A DNA stretch of 64,000 bases from Pseudomonadota bacterium (GCA_018830485.1 JAHJRQ010000015.1:62001-126000); one strand, 5' to 3'; shown: positions 9,857-17,506, counted from the first letter of the stretch. Made by a program: numbers and translations. The notes: a model not told the origin generated them from the letters alone.

Positions 9857-9923
9857 AATCACACCTGCACCTTTTTTTTCTGCGGCACATCCTACTCTGG
9901 AAGCAGTAAATTCTCAAGCCGCC

Positions 9924-9928
9924 GCTGC
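9924..9928. repeat. Left copy of 5-bp target-site duplication (GCTGC)
   Basis: GCTGC here directly abuts the TGT that starts the left end, and the same five bases follow the ACA of the right end at 44727-44731. Five-base duplication is characteristic of Tn7-family transposition. Confidence 0.85.
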
Positions 9929-10080
9929 TGTCTGTGATAAATAAAGTTGGAAAATCATGATCCTTCCAATTACGGCAAGTTATGCCATAATTTTTCATTT
10001 AAGGAAAATACAAAAAAAAATTAAAGTTTGGGAATTTCTCCCCTTCCGACTACAGCGGCCAAAAAAATAAAGTTGGCCAA
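9929..10080. repeat. Transposon left end with three TnsB-type sites
   Basis: The terminus starts TGTCTGTGATAA and runs into the first site AAATAAAGTTGG (9939-9950). A degenerate site with one extra T lies at 10019-10033, and a third, AATAAAGTTGGCCAA, at 10066-10080. Three spaced sites over about 150 bp match the known layout of the Tn7 left end. The sites are the reverse complement of those in the right end. Confidence 0.85.
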
Positions 10081-10353
10081 TAACGCTCCAAAATTGTCTC
10101 CCCCAGGAGTGCGTCAATCAGGCGTCCGAGGGAAGCCCATCCGACCCGGTAACCCAAAATAGCCACTGTCCTAAGTTTGCATATTATTGCCCAATCCCGC
10201 CACCTATTCTTGCTTCAAATCCCATACCCGCGAAGCCTCACAGCCTTTCCGGCAGTGAGGCCGGCCAGTCTTCCATATTCATCTTGCTGATAATATGAAC
10301 TCACTGACGAGAAATTCGCCGACATGTACCGTGAAGAAAGGGCGCATAGTGAT
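10081..10353. other. Gene-free stretch between left end and first attC
   Basis: No open frame of convincing coding character and no integron integrase is seen here. I recognise no further TnsB site. The segment probably is subterminal transposon DNA or the eroded remains of a cassette. Confidence 0.5.
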
Positions 10354-10412
10354 CTCTAACGCCGCCAATAACCGGCGGCCATAGCCGTCCGCGTTAATTG
10401 GCGGCGTTATGT
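10354..10412 (-). other. attC recombination site 1 (59 bp)
   Basis: Outer boxes CTCTAAC (10354-10360) and GTTATGT (10406-10412) bracket a self-complementary segment: TAACGCCGCCAA pairs exactly with TTGGCGGCGTTA. The stop codon of the 55-aa ORF falls inside the outer box, the usual arrangement of a cassette gene and its attC. It is oriented so that the cassette gene reads leftward. Confidence 0.85.
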
Positions 10413-10574
10413 TTCGTTTTTCTTGGCACTTTGCCAAACAAAGTATCCGTCCTTTCGCGACTCAAATTCACTACGGATTTTTTCACTAGCCCCTTTGTGT
10501 CGTGTAGCTTTTGTTCCCACCTGGGCCCGTGAGATGTACCTCTTTTTGCTATTGCCTACTCGATGATTGGCCAT
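10407..10574 (-). CDS. 55-residue basic protein, third gene of the kinase cassette
   Basis: A small ORF starting MANHRVGNSKKRY and ending in SAKKNET, rich in Lys and Arg. Its ATG overlaps the TAA of the kinase gene (TAATG), which suggests translational coupling, and its own TAA is embedded in the attC, as in true cassette genes. I do not recognise a family. Possible roles are kinase substrate, antitoxin-like inhibitor or nucleic-acid-binding adaptor; these are guesses. The overlap architecture is the main support for its being real. Confidence 0.6.
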   Translation of the reverse strand: MANHRVGNSKKRYISRAQVGTKATRHKGASEKIRSEFESRKDGYFVWQSAKKNET

Positions 10575-11617
10575 TAGTGTTCTCGCAGGTACCGCTTAAT
10601 GTCAGCCCGAGAGATGGCGGCCTGACAAAATTCACGAAGCCTCCGCTCTTGCCCGTCGCCAACTTTGCGTGTTGCCTCGCTTGATCCATCATCATTGACT
10701 CGCAATCTAAAAACACGCTCCCCATCCACCTTACTCCATTCCCTGTAATTTGGAGCTACCTCCAACCGCCAATCAAGCAGTTCGCCTTCGACATCAGCAA
10801 ATGAGTTTACGATCTCACTCGCAGAGGCAAATCGGTCTTGGGGGTCACAAGCTAGGCATGTTCGGATCGTAGTGATTAGACGCTGCGGTATGTGTTCCGG
10901 AAAATCAGCCAGCAAAGGAAACTGTCCGTTTCGCACTGCGTAGCGGAATCTGTCGCGATTGACATTCCCATGCTCAATAAATTGTCCAAACTGCTGATAG
11001 AAAGAGTCATCGCCTACACAAAGCCTATAAATCGTCAGTCCAGCTTGATAGATATCGAACTTCCGAGTGAATTCGTCGGTTGTGAATGCCTCAGGTGGAC
11101 TCATTTTCCCATAGATACGATCTTGGCCCGCGTGACCGCCGAAATTGGTTTGTTTGGCCAACCCAAAATCGGAAATCATTGCCTCTCCACGAGGCGATAG
11201 CAATACGTTATCCGGTTTCACATCAAAGTGGATTAGTCCTTTCGAATGGATGTTGTGTAGCCCACTAAGAAACTGCGTGCTGTATGTGATGATTTCCCGC
11301 ACGGAAAGGTTCCGGTTCGCCATTGCGGTTTTCAAGGAGCCGTTCTGCAGGAAGGGCATCGCGATATAAATATGATCAGCGTCTTGGCATGCGTAGTGAA
11401 TAGGCACGACGTTACTGTGACTACTAAGATGAAGAAGGCTCGCCTCATCGAAGAACTCATCGACATTGGCGAACCGCGTCTTTTCCACTTTCTTAATTGC
11501 GAGTTCTGTGTCGAGCTGAACATCCCTCGCCCTAAAGACTTGCGAGTTTTTCCCTTCCGCGCCTATTTCGTCGCCCAGTTCGAAATTGACCTCAGCGGTG
11601 CTGATTGGTTTAAGCAT
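10574..11617 (-). CDS. Hanks-type Ser/Thr protein kinase in a cassette operon
   Basis: A 347-residue protein with a full kinase fold: glycine-rich loop region GDEIGAEGKNSQVF (about 15-28), the VAIK-equivalent ELAIKK (about 39-43), catalytic loop HFDVKPDN (130-137), DFG (150-152) and an APE-like segment SPPEAFT. HFD replaces the usual HRD, so it is a non-RD kinase that would not depend on activation-loop phosphorylation. A C-terminal domain of about 70 residues follows the kinase. No transmembrane helix is seen. The ATG at 11617 follows AGGTGGG and overlaps the end of the upstream gene by 8 bp. With its neighbours it forms a three-gene, tightly coupled unit; a role in phage defence is inferred from context only. 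Confidence 0.85.
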   Translation of the reverse strand: MLKPISTAEVNFELGDEIGAEGKNSQVFRARDVQLDTELAIKKVEKTRFANVDEFFDEASLLHLSSHSNVVPIHYACQDADHIYIAMPFLQNGSLKTAMANRNLSVREIITYSTQFLSGLHNIHSKGLIHFDVKPDNVLLSPRGEAMISDFGLAKQTNFGGHAGQDRIYGKMSPPEAFTTDEFTRKFDIYQAGLTIYRLCVGDDSFYQQFGQFIEHGNVNRDRFRYAVRNGQFPLLADFPEHIPQRLITTIRTCLACDPQDRFASASEIVNSFADVEGELLDWRLEVAPNYREWSKVDGERVFRLRVNDDGSSEATRKVGDGQERRLREFCQAAISRADIKRYLREH

Positions 11618-12068
11618 TGCACCCACCTAATGCGGTGAGCACCGCCTCTCTTTCGTCATGGTCCAAGTTATCCCAATTTTCAACCAGTCCGCAATCAATC
11701 TCGCCATCGATATAACGCTTGAAATCCGCTCGCTCGATTCCGACTCGTGATGAGATGTTAGAAATCTGCCCAACGTAATATGCCACAATTGTGCTACTTG
11801 CAAAAGCTTCCTGTATCACTCCTTCTATCTCGATGCGGCGTATGTTTAAGTGCTGCGAGTTGCTTTCGGTGATCCGAATACCAGCGCGCTCTATTTCGAA
11901 TTCTCGGAGGATATCCAGAATCGTATTGCGAACGTACTTCAGAGCTTCAGGCGCTTCCAATGCCTTCGGAACTTTCACTTTTTCCACGTTTACGAGATCG
12001 TTGCTGTCCGAATCGTAAACTGCGAAGGTGAATTCAGATGGTTTGACTCGTATTCCAAGGGATCTCAT
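11610..12068 (-). CDS. RNase H/RuvC-fold-like protein partnered with kinase
   Basis: A 152-residue protein starting MRSLGIRVKPSEFTFAVYD. The pattern of a first strand with a conserved Asp, a second strand, a helix (PEALKYVRNTILDILREFE) and a strand with an acidic residue (RAGIRITES) resembles the RNase H-like superfamily and small uncharacterised families such as DUF3010. I infer this by eye; it needs profile confirmation. A longer reading begins at 12101 but would run through the eroded attC remnant, so the internal ATG is chosen. The gene overlaps the kinase gene, implying joint production and perhaps a complex. Confidence 0.6.
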   Translation of the reverse strand: MRSLGIRVKPSEFTFAVYDSDSNDLVNVEKVKVPKALEAPEALKYVRNTILDILREFEIERAGIRITESNSQHLNIRRIEIEGVIQEAFASSTIVAYYVGQISNISSRVGIERADFKRYIDGEIDCGLVENWDNLDHDEREAVLTALGGCNA

Positions 12069-12086
12069 TTGTAACTCACTTAGGAA

Positions 12087-12107
12087 ACATAACGCCTGCA
12101 ATTAAGC
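12087..12107 (-). other. Eroded attC remnant
   Basis: The outer boxes ACATAAC and ATTAAGC, matching those of the intact site at 16551-16628, are only 7 bp apart and the internal stem is missing. The dGTPase stop lies 5 bp beyond. This looks like an attC that lost its core and thereby fused the dGTPase cassette to the kinase unit. Confidence 0.6.
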
Positions 12108-12111
12108 TACT

Positions 12112-13428
12112 CTATAATCTTTGAAACACAGTCCCATGCCTTGGCAGGAAAAGCCTTTCATACATTCGTGTGGCATATTCGTCAGTCATCCCAGATATAT
12201 AATCACATATGACTCTGAGTTTTTCTGATTCTGAAGATTTTTTTTCCCATTCTTCTGTAAATGTTTTTTTCATGAACCGTTTGGGATCAGACGCGATGGC
12301 TTCAAATAACCGTATGACTATCTGTTGGCCTCTGAATTCAAGTGTTTGAACTTCAGGTATTTTTATAACATTTTTAACAACCAGAGATGTCAAATGATCT
12401 AAAGCAATCCTGGAAGTTTCATCGAGAGTTACAATATTTGCAAGCAATTGGTCTTGGTATATATATTTATGTTCTATTTGAGCATTTGTCATAAATGCAT
12501 GAACAAGTGCTCCAATGGCACACTTTCTTTGTGATGAATTACCAAAAAGCTGATTTCCAATCTCAAGTATTTCATTATCCTTTACCCATTCTTTGTCTAA
12601 CTTTTCTTCGACCTCATTCCACATTACACGAGTAATGAGTTGTAAAGCGATGCCATCTTCTAAATCATGGACTCCGTAGGCTATATCGTCGGCTAACTCC
12701 ATTATAGAAGTGTCTAGTGATTTTTCAGTTGGTTTTCCATGTTTATTTTTTTCTGGCTTTGAGTGTTTTGTGAAAGCTATTCTATCTTCTGTTGATAAAG
12801 GATTAAGAATCCAGCCTACAACATCAATTTCGTCATCGTGATAACACTTTGGTGGTTTCCAATCCGCAGCTTTGACTACGGAGTGTTTTTCTATAGCACT
12901 ATCTTCAATCCTCTTTAATTTACTGTAGTTAACAGGGTATTTAAGTATACCAAGCAGTGCACGCCTTGTTAAATCTAAGCCGTAGTCAGGTGTGTGAGCC
13001 TCAATTTTCGACAATATCCTTAAAGTTTGCCCGTTACCCTCAAAACCACCATGACCCTGCATGCAATAATTTAAAGCCACCTCGCCACCGTGACCAAAAG
13101 GTGGGTGTCCTAAATCATGGGCCAGACCTATACAGAATATCAAATCGCTGTCAGGTAATATTTGTTCAATACCTGCAGGTGGATTTCCCCGCGAAGGAAT
13201 ATTCTTGGCAATTCCTTTGCCTATTTGGGCAACTTCCATTGAATGGGTAAGTCTTGTGCGATGAAAGTCCCCTTCTCCTATGCCTAAAACTTGTGTTTTT
13301 GCCTGTAGACGTCTGAATGTTGCTGAATGTATGAGTCTGGCTAAATCTCGTTCTGAACAAGTTCTATGGTCATTTTTTCTTTTGAGTGCGGCTTTGCTTC
13401 TGCGTTCAGATTGCAATTTGAGATCCAT
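12112..13428 (-). CDS. HD-domain dNTP triphosphohydrolase (dGTPase family)
   Basis: A 438-residue protein of the deoxyguanosinetriphosphate triphosphohydrolase family. It starts with the family pattern LARLIHSATFRRLQAKTQVLG, continues with RTRLTHSMEVAQIGKGIA and the metal-binding HD pair in GLAHDLGHPPFGHGGE, and has the third conserved region ELADDIAYGVHDLEDG. These enzymes release triphosphate from dNTPs and, in several bacteria, limit phage by draining the dNTP pool. It is carried in an attC cassette and is visibly AT-richer than the host genes, so it is acquired. Length fits the type-2 dGTPases. Confidence 0.88.
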   Translation of the reverse strand: MDLKLQSERRSKAALKRKNDHRTCSERDLARLIHSATFRRLQAKTQVLGIGEGDFHRTRLTHSMEVAQIGKGIAKNIPSRGNPPAGIEQILPDSDLIFCIGLAHDLGHPPFGHGGEVALNYCMQGHGGFEGNGQTLRILSKIEAHTPDYGLDLTRRALLGILKYPVNYSKLKRIEDSAIEKHSVVKAADWKPPKCYHDDEIDVVGWILNPLSTEDRIAFTKHSKPEKNKHGKPTEKSLDTSIMELADDIAYGVHDLEDGIALQLITRVMWNEVEEKLDKEWVKDNEILEIGNQLFGNSSQRKCAIGALVHAFMTNAQIEHKYIYQDQLLANIVTLDETSRIALDHLTSLVVKNVIKIPEVQTLEFRGQQIVIRLFEAIASDPKRFMKKTFTEEWEKKSSESEKLRVICDYISGMTDEYATRMYERLFLPRHGTVFQRL

Positions 13429-13448
13429 GATCTATGTCCTATTAAAAT

Positions 13449-13510
13449 GCTTAACGTAAAGTTGAGGGGCGCCGCGCTTTTGCGGCGTCCGCTCGAACGC
13501 TGGGTTAGCG
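13449..13510 (-). other. attC recombination site 2 (62 bp)
   Basis: GCTTAAC (13449-13455) matches the RYYYAAC box exactly, and GTTAGCG (13504-13510) is the partner box. The interior folds back on itself (GCCGC-GCTTTT-GCGGC core). The next gene's stop follows after 1 bp. It separates the dGTPase and 248-aa cassettes. Confidence 0.85.
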
Positions 13511-13511
13511 C

Positions 13512-14258
13512 TCATTTCTCATGTACCGGGACAATAAGTCCGGGCTGTGCAGACGACACCCAATACACACCTGCACCGATGCGATACATTTCAGAGTAAC
13601 CAGCGAGCTCATTGGATTCTGTCTCGAAGAGAGAGAATCTGAATTTCCGATTGATGTTGGCTTTTTCGATATTTGTTATGACCGTCAATTCAAATTCATA
13701 CTCACCATGTTCCCACTTGAAATGCCGTCGAAAGAAAGCAATAAGTTTTTCGACTGTTGCTGGGTTTGCCTCACAGAGCTTGTCTTTGTTCAAAGGGTCT
13801 TCCTTTTGACTCAGTATATCGGAGCGAATATCGGACTCAAGTCGACGATATTCCTTTTCGTCATCACGGCTGAATAAGTCAAAGAATGTAATGATGTGCG
13901 CCCATTCCTCGCCTGGAGCAAGCCGAAACGGTGTGAACATTACTGAGTCAGTCGAATCGGGTGTTCGGAGATAACTTTGTGCCGGCAAATTAAATTGCAC
14001 TCCCCCAGCTTTGCGAAAGGTAAGTGTAATTCCTTTAACTCGAAGCGACCTACCGCCAGTGTTTTCAATTATTAGATGCCATTGAGCATTGGGATTACCC
14101 ACCTTATGCGTTATGTGCATACGACTGAAAGCTTCACAGCCAAGGGCAGCCTTTCGGAAAATTACATGCAATGGTGGAAGCTGAGATAGAAACAGCGCAA
14201 TCAATGCGGCAACGGCAGACCAGAATTGCCAGTCAAAGTAAAACGGCGTTGGAGTCAT
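13512..14258 (-). CDS. Cassette protein with N-terminal membrane anchor, unknown function
   Basis: 248 residues. A hydrophobic helix at about 10-30 (FWSAVAALIALFLSQLP) is followed by a soluble domain predicted to be rich in beta strands (AQWHLIIENTGGRSLRVKGITLTF), reminiscent of immunoglobulin-like or other beta-sandwich folds. The C-terminal part has a charged helical region and a further beta segment. I recognise no family. It is a single-gene attC cassette; its own start would serve for translation, with transcription probably from upstream cassettes. Confidence 0.7.
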   Translation of the reverse strand: MTPTPFYFDWQFWSAVAALIALFLSQLPPLHVIFRKAALGCEAFSRMHITHKVGNPNAQWHLIIENTGGRSLRVKGITLTFRKAGGVQFNLPAQSYLRTPDSTDSVMFTPFRLAPGEEWAHIITFFDLFSRDDEKEYRRLESDIRSDILSQKEDPLNKDKLCEANPATVEKLIAFFRRHFKWEHGEYEFELTVITNIEKANINRKFRFSLFETESNELAGYSEMYRIGAGVYWVSSAQPGLIVPVHEK

Positions 14259-14277
14259 CTGCGTATCCTTGTATGAG

Positions 14278-14369
14278 CGCTAACGACCTAAATAAGCGGA
14301 CGGCGCCAGTGAACTTGCCGAGTTAGCGCCGCAACACTTCACGACGTCCGCTTAATTTTTTGGTTATGC
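14278..14369 (-). other. attC recombination site 3 (92 bp)
   Basis: CGCTAAC (14278-14284) and GTTATGC (14363-14369) form the outer boxes, with long inner complementary arms AAGCGGACG / CGTCCGCTT. The stop codon of the DUF5677-like gene overlaps the outer box at 14364-14366. Confidence 0.85.
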
Positions 14370-15104
14370 ATCTCCTCTTATTCTATTCAAATCATCTCTT
14401 AGCAATTGGAGTTCTTCGTCCTTCTCTGAACCTAGCAATGTATGAATTTCATAAGTTGCTCGCAAGAGCAATTCAGACGTTATGCCAAGAAATTCATACA
14501 AGGACTCGGAGTCTTCTTGTTTGAAAATCTCTAAGGAGAATGAACCTTTCTCAATGACTATATGACGTTCGCGTAAAGCTCGTATGTCATTATGAGTAGC
14601 GGCACATAGCATATTGTAGAATGTAAGGTATTCATCTAGCATACCGGCTTCATCAAATTTTTCTCTTATGTTTAAACCATTACTCCCTTTGTTTTTGAGA
14701 CTTTCTACTTGTTTTTCATAGTCGGAAATATGTTTGTCGATGTTTGGATCTCTTGCGATCATTTCTGCGTAAACATTTTCGTCGTCTTTAGCAGCCTTTA
14801 AGAATTTTATGGATTCTTTGCTGGAATTTATGGTTAGCGAATACCCATACTTCGGGTTTTTGCATAAATTACGTAAATCAACAAAAGCTTCCAAAATAGT
14901 TCTTAGTACCACAGGGATTGCAGAGTAGTGACCTGCAACATAAAGTTCTTTAACCGAACTTGATAATTCAACAATTGAGCCATACAAACTAATGACGTGT
15001 TGATGTAAGGCATGTGTTGAATCGAATTTGAGTTCTGAGGCTAAATGTAAAACGGCCTCAATCTCTGTGTTTAAATAGCTAAAAATTTCTTTTGTGTCGG
15101 TCAT
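14364..15104 (-). CDS. DUF5677-like cassette protein
   Basis: 246 residues, all-helical in appearance. The segment HQHVISLYGSIVELSSSVKELYVAGHYSAIPVVLRTILEAFVDLRNLCKNP resembles DUF5677 proteins, which share a helical core of the kind seen in HEPN-type folds and recur in integron cassettes and defence islands. A second region (YNMLCAATHNDIRALRERH) has Asn, Asp, Arg and His placed like a degenerate HEPN active site. Nuclease activity is therefore possible but unproven. It forms a single-gene cassette. Confidence 0.65.
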   Translation of the reverse strand: MTDTKEIFSYLNTEIEAVLHLASELKFDSTHALHQHVISLYGSIVELSSSVKELYVAGHYSAIPVVLRTILEAFVDLRNLCKNPKYGYSLTINSSKESIKFLKAAKDDENVYAEMIARDPNIDKHISDYEKQVESLKNKGSNGLNIREKFDEAGMLDEYLTFYNMLCAATHNDIRALRERHIVIEKGSFSLEIFKQEDSESLYEFLGITSELLLRATYEIHTLLGSEKDEELQLLRDDLNRIRGDA

Positions 15105-15120
15105 TGGGATATTTTTTTAT

Positions 15121-15188
15121 GCATAACGACAAAGATCAGTGGGAAATTGGCCGCAGGCCAAATTTTCCACTGGATTGCCTTGTTAGCT
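15121..15188 (-). other. attC recombination site 4 (68 bp)
   Basis: Boxes GCATAAC (15121-15127) and GTTAGCT (15182-15188) bracket a long imperfect stem in which CAGTGGGAAA-TTGGCC pairs with GGCC-AAATTTTCCACTG, joined by a GCA turn. The stop of the upstream cassette gene lies about 48 bp beyond the box. Confidence 0.85.
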
Positions 15189-15235
15189 CTTTGATTTTAT
15201 TTGAATTTCTGACACTTGGGTGAGTAGGTAAATGT

Positions 15236-15748
15236 TTAGTTTCGCGAATATAGATTTTTTTCATTTAATTTTTCCAATGGTATGTTCCAAACTTGGGTGA
15301 CGGAATTTCTTGCGGACTTAGCAATGGCAAGAGCGTGCGCATTTCCTGCAATATCTACGCACATATTATCTTCTGGAGGTGGTCCTTTTTTTTCAACACA
15401 GAACACAACCCAATTACTCGCTTTCCTTATTGCCTCATCAACGTTTTTGTCGGAAACTAATACAGCTTGACCATAAATTAGTTGCCAGAATCTTTGCACT
15501 GCATCAGCCCTTTCTTTTTGTCCTTCTGGCAATGTCGCTATTTTGGCAATTGTGTCAGCAAGGTCCATATAAATTTGGAATCTTTTTTCATAAAATACCA
15601 TTTTATATTCTTTTTCTTTGGCATCGCGATATTGATAAATACCAATCCAAACTGTGAGAAGTGACAAAGAAATACCAATTATCTTCATCCAGTTATCAAA
15701 CGATAACTCTTTTGCGCGTTCGTAATTTTTTTTGATTTGTTTGAACAT
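15236..15748 (-). CDS. Small single-pass membrane protein of a cassette, unknown function
   Basis: 170 residues with one clear transmembrane segment near residues 22-40 (WMKIIGISLSLLTVWIGIYQY), a short basic N-terminus, and a mostly helical soluble domain after it (RDAKEKEYKMVFYEKRFQIYMDLADTIAKIA). Similar anchored proteins are frequent in integron cassettes, but I recognise no characterised family. It lies between attC sites 4 and 5 and is AT-rich. Confidence 0.65.
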   Translation of the reverse strand: MFKQIKKNYERAKELSFDNWMKIIGISLSLLTVWIGIYQYRDAKEKEYKMVFYEKRFQIYMDLADTIAKIATLPEGQKERADAVQRFWQLIYGQAVLVSDKNVDEAIRKASNWVVFCVEKKGPPPEDNMCVDIAGNAHALAIAKSARNSVTQVWNIPLEKLNEKNLYSRN

Positions 15749-15757
15749 CTTCTTGTG

Positions 15758-15830
15758 AGCTAATGTTTAAGGTGAGACGCGGGTAAATGCGGTAGCGTTT
15801 ACCCCGTCGAACTCGACCGCCTGGTTATGT
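15758..15830 (-). other. attC recombination site 5 (73 bp)
   Basis: AGCTAAT (15758-15764, one mismatch to the usual box) and GTTATGT (15824-15830) bracket arms GGGTAAA-TGC / GCG-TTTACCCC. The HNH gene's TAA lies inside the outer box. Confidence 0.8.
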
Positions 15831-16532
15831 GGCCCTAAATACCTCATTACGGTGAAAATGCATGAAAGGTTGATGTCTATCATCAAGAAACACCTTCATG
15901 TCTTCGCTGACGCCAAGTAAATCTGGATATTCTAGGAGTGGTGATAAAATTATTGTTCCTGATTCTCCAAACGTTATTAACCCAGAATCAAAGGCGCGGT
16001 CTAGATTGGGAAGCAAAAGGAGGCCATTGAAATAATTTAGCCGTTCCGAGTTGGCAGATGCTCGCCAGGGTTTAATGTGCGATGCGACTAGGAGGGAGCA
16101 ATCTTTGTAACCTGTGACCGCGCAGCCCTTCCAGTACGCTATAAGCTTTTGTCGAAAACTACCTTGGCCAATGCGTGTTTTTAATAAGGTGCTTGTTTCT
16201 GTTTCGGTGGCATTAGATTGACTAAGAATTTTATCAATGTCAGATTCCACATCATTATCAAAACCCTCTGCCAAGTATTCAGAGTATTTGTTTAAGGCAC
16301 TGTTGTACATATTGTGCCCACGCTCGTTTCTTTCCAGGTAGATAGGGAGGTTCCTCAAAGATTTAGCGATTGCCTCAAATCTGCTATGGCTCTGGATTGA
16401 TGTAAGCGGGCCTTCGATTAGTCCACTTTCAATTGCCCATTGTGACATTGCACCAGATAGCGCACCTTCATATTTTAGAACCGAAGAATCTGATAGACCA
16501 CGATGTCTAAGCCAATCTTCAAATATCATCAA
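15825..16532 (-). CDS. HNH endonuclease, cassette-borne
   Basis: 235 residues. The C-terminal part carries an HNH-type signature: CAVTGYKDCSLLVASHIKPWRAS, then NYFNGLLLLPNLDRAFDSGLITF, matching the restriction-endonuclease-like HNH family in which the His of SHIKPW and the Asn/Asp of LPNLDRAFD form the active site. The N-terminal 100 residues are helical and may bind the target. Families like this include type II restriction enzymes and stand-alone defence nucleases. No methylase accompanies it, so it may recognise modified DNA or act with another cassette; that is inference. Confidence 0.8.
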   Translation of the reverse strand: MMIFEDWLRHRGLSDSSVLKYEGALSGAMSQWAIESGLIEGPLTSIQSHSRFEAIAKSLRNLPIYLERNERGHNMYNSALNKYSEYLAEGFDNDVESDIDKILSQSNATETETSTLLKTRIGQGSFRQKLIAYWKGCAVTGYKDCSLLVASHIKPWRASANSERLNYFNGLLLLPNLDRAFDSGLITFGESGTIILSPLLEYPDLLGVSEDMKVFLDDRHQPFMHFHRNEVFRAT

Positions 16533-16550
16533 GCTTCCTTATTGTTTGTC

Positions 16551-16628
16551 ACATAACGCCTTGCTAACCAGACCGCGCCAAGGAACTTGCCGCGTAGCGC
16601 CGCAAACGTTCCCGCGGTCTGGTTAAGC
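16551..16628 (-). other. attC recombination site 6 (78 bp)
   Basis: ACATAAC (16551-16557) and GTTAAGC (16622-16628) flank strong arms CTAACCAGACCGCG / CGCGGTCTGGTTA with a smaller inner loop containing GCGTAGCGC. This is the best-formed site of the array, resembling VCR-like attC sites of chromosomal integrons. Confidence 0.88.
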
Positions 16629-16634
16629 TAATTG

Positions 16635-17480
16635 CTATACACCTTTTGCACTACTTTTTATTATTTCATAAGTTAATATTTCAAGTGCTCCTAGGTGTGG
16701 CTCAACCTCTTCTGAAATTTTGGGATCTGATGGGACATAGCCGAAATTTTTATTTCGCCTCAAGTGAGCGCACCTGTGCCTAGCATGAACAATATTTTTG
16801 ATGAACTCGATATAAGAAGTATTAGCTTTGTCTTCTGTTGCAAACTCAAATGTCCGCTTAAAAATGTCTAATAGGTCTCCGTTTGCTTCCAAACAGTCCC
16901 TGAGGTTTTGATTCCTGTTTTGTTTGGGGAATTGACTTTCGATAATTTTGAAAAAACCCAAAAATTTCTCAATGGGATTTTTGGAGATCCTAGTTGCATT
17001 ATGTTGGGAGATTAATCCCATATCTAGAGGAAGTTTTGATATTTCTGCTAGACTATCTGAATTAAATTCTGGAGGGCTTAAAACCTCAACCATGTTCATT
17101 TCAGCAAAATGTCTATGTTCACCAATTTCTTTTTCTTCTTCTGGTGTTTCTGGGATATATGTACCCAACATCATTCCACCATTAATATTGAAGATACCCC
17201 CAGAATCAAAAGAAATTTTTTGAATTATATTATGTAACAGTCCATGAACTATGGGCTTTGCTTCTTCGCGGGATAAAGGCAATGTGATGCGAAGTTTCCC
17301 TGTTTGGTCTAATTGCGGATTTTTACACTCTTTGTCTGGAGTTATTTTCAAATCAAACGAAAACTCCCCAGAAACAGCATCGCTGTGAATTTCATCACCG
17401 TTGGCAGTACATTTGTACTTATGCTCTTTTTTGAAGAATAAGTCCTTTGTATCAAAGAAGAATTGCCATTCGGTTTTCAT
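16635..17480 (-). CDS. HEPN-like cassette protein, candidate ribonuclease
   Basis: 281 residues from MKTEWQFFFDTKD. The N-terminal half is beta-rich and the C-terminal half helical, ending in IEFIKNIVHARHRCAHLRRNKN. The RHRCAH segment fits the R-x4-H motif of HEPN ribonucleases (such as those in ApeA-type abortive-infection proteins), in a helix near the C-terminus as expected. The overall layout, beta domain followed by HEPN, is like ApeA but shorter. An ATG 21 bp earlier is also open. It is the first cassette of the array in the reading direction. Confidence 0.6.
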   Translation of the reverse strand: MKTEWQFFFDTKDLFFKKEHKYKCTANGDEIHSDAVSGEFSFDLKITPDKECKNPQLDQTGKLRITLPLSREEAKPIVHGLLHNIIQKISFDSGGIFNINGGMMLGTYIPETPEEEKEIGEHRHFAEMNMVEVLSPPEFNSDSLAEISKLPLDMGLISQHNATRISKNPIEKFLGFFKIIESQFPKQNRNQNLRDCLEANGDLLDIFKRTFEFATEDKANTSYIEFIKNIVHARHRCAHLRRNKNFGYVPSDPKISEEVEPHLGALEILTYEIIKSSAKGV

Positions 17481-17506
17481 GGTTTTCCCGGTGTATAACA
17501 TTGTAT

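Noticed and set aside
8649-9944. 431-codon rightward frame opposite gmd
   Set aside because: Antisense shadow of gmd; it even runs across the transposon border.
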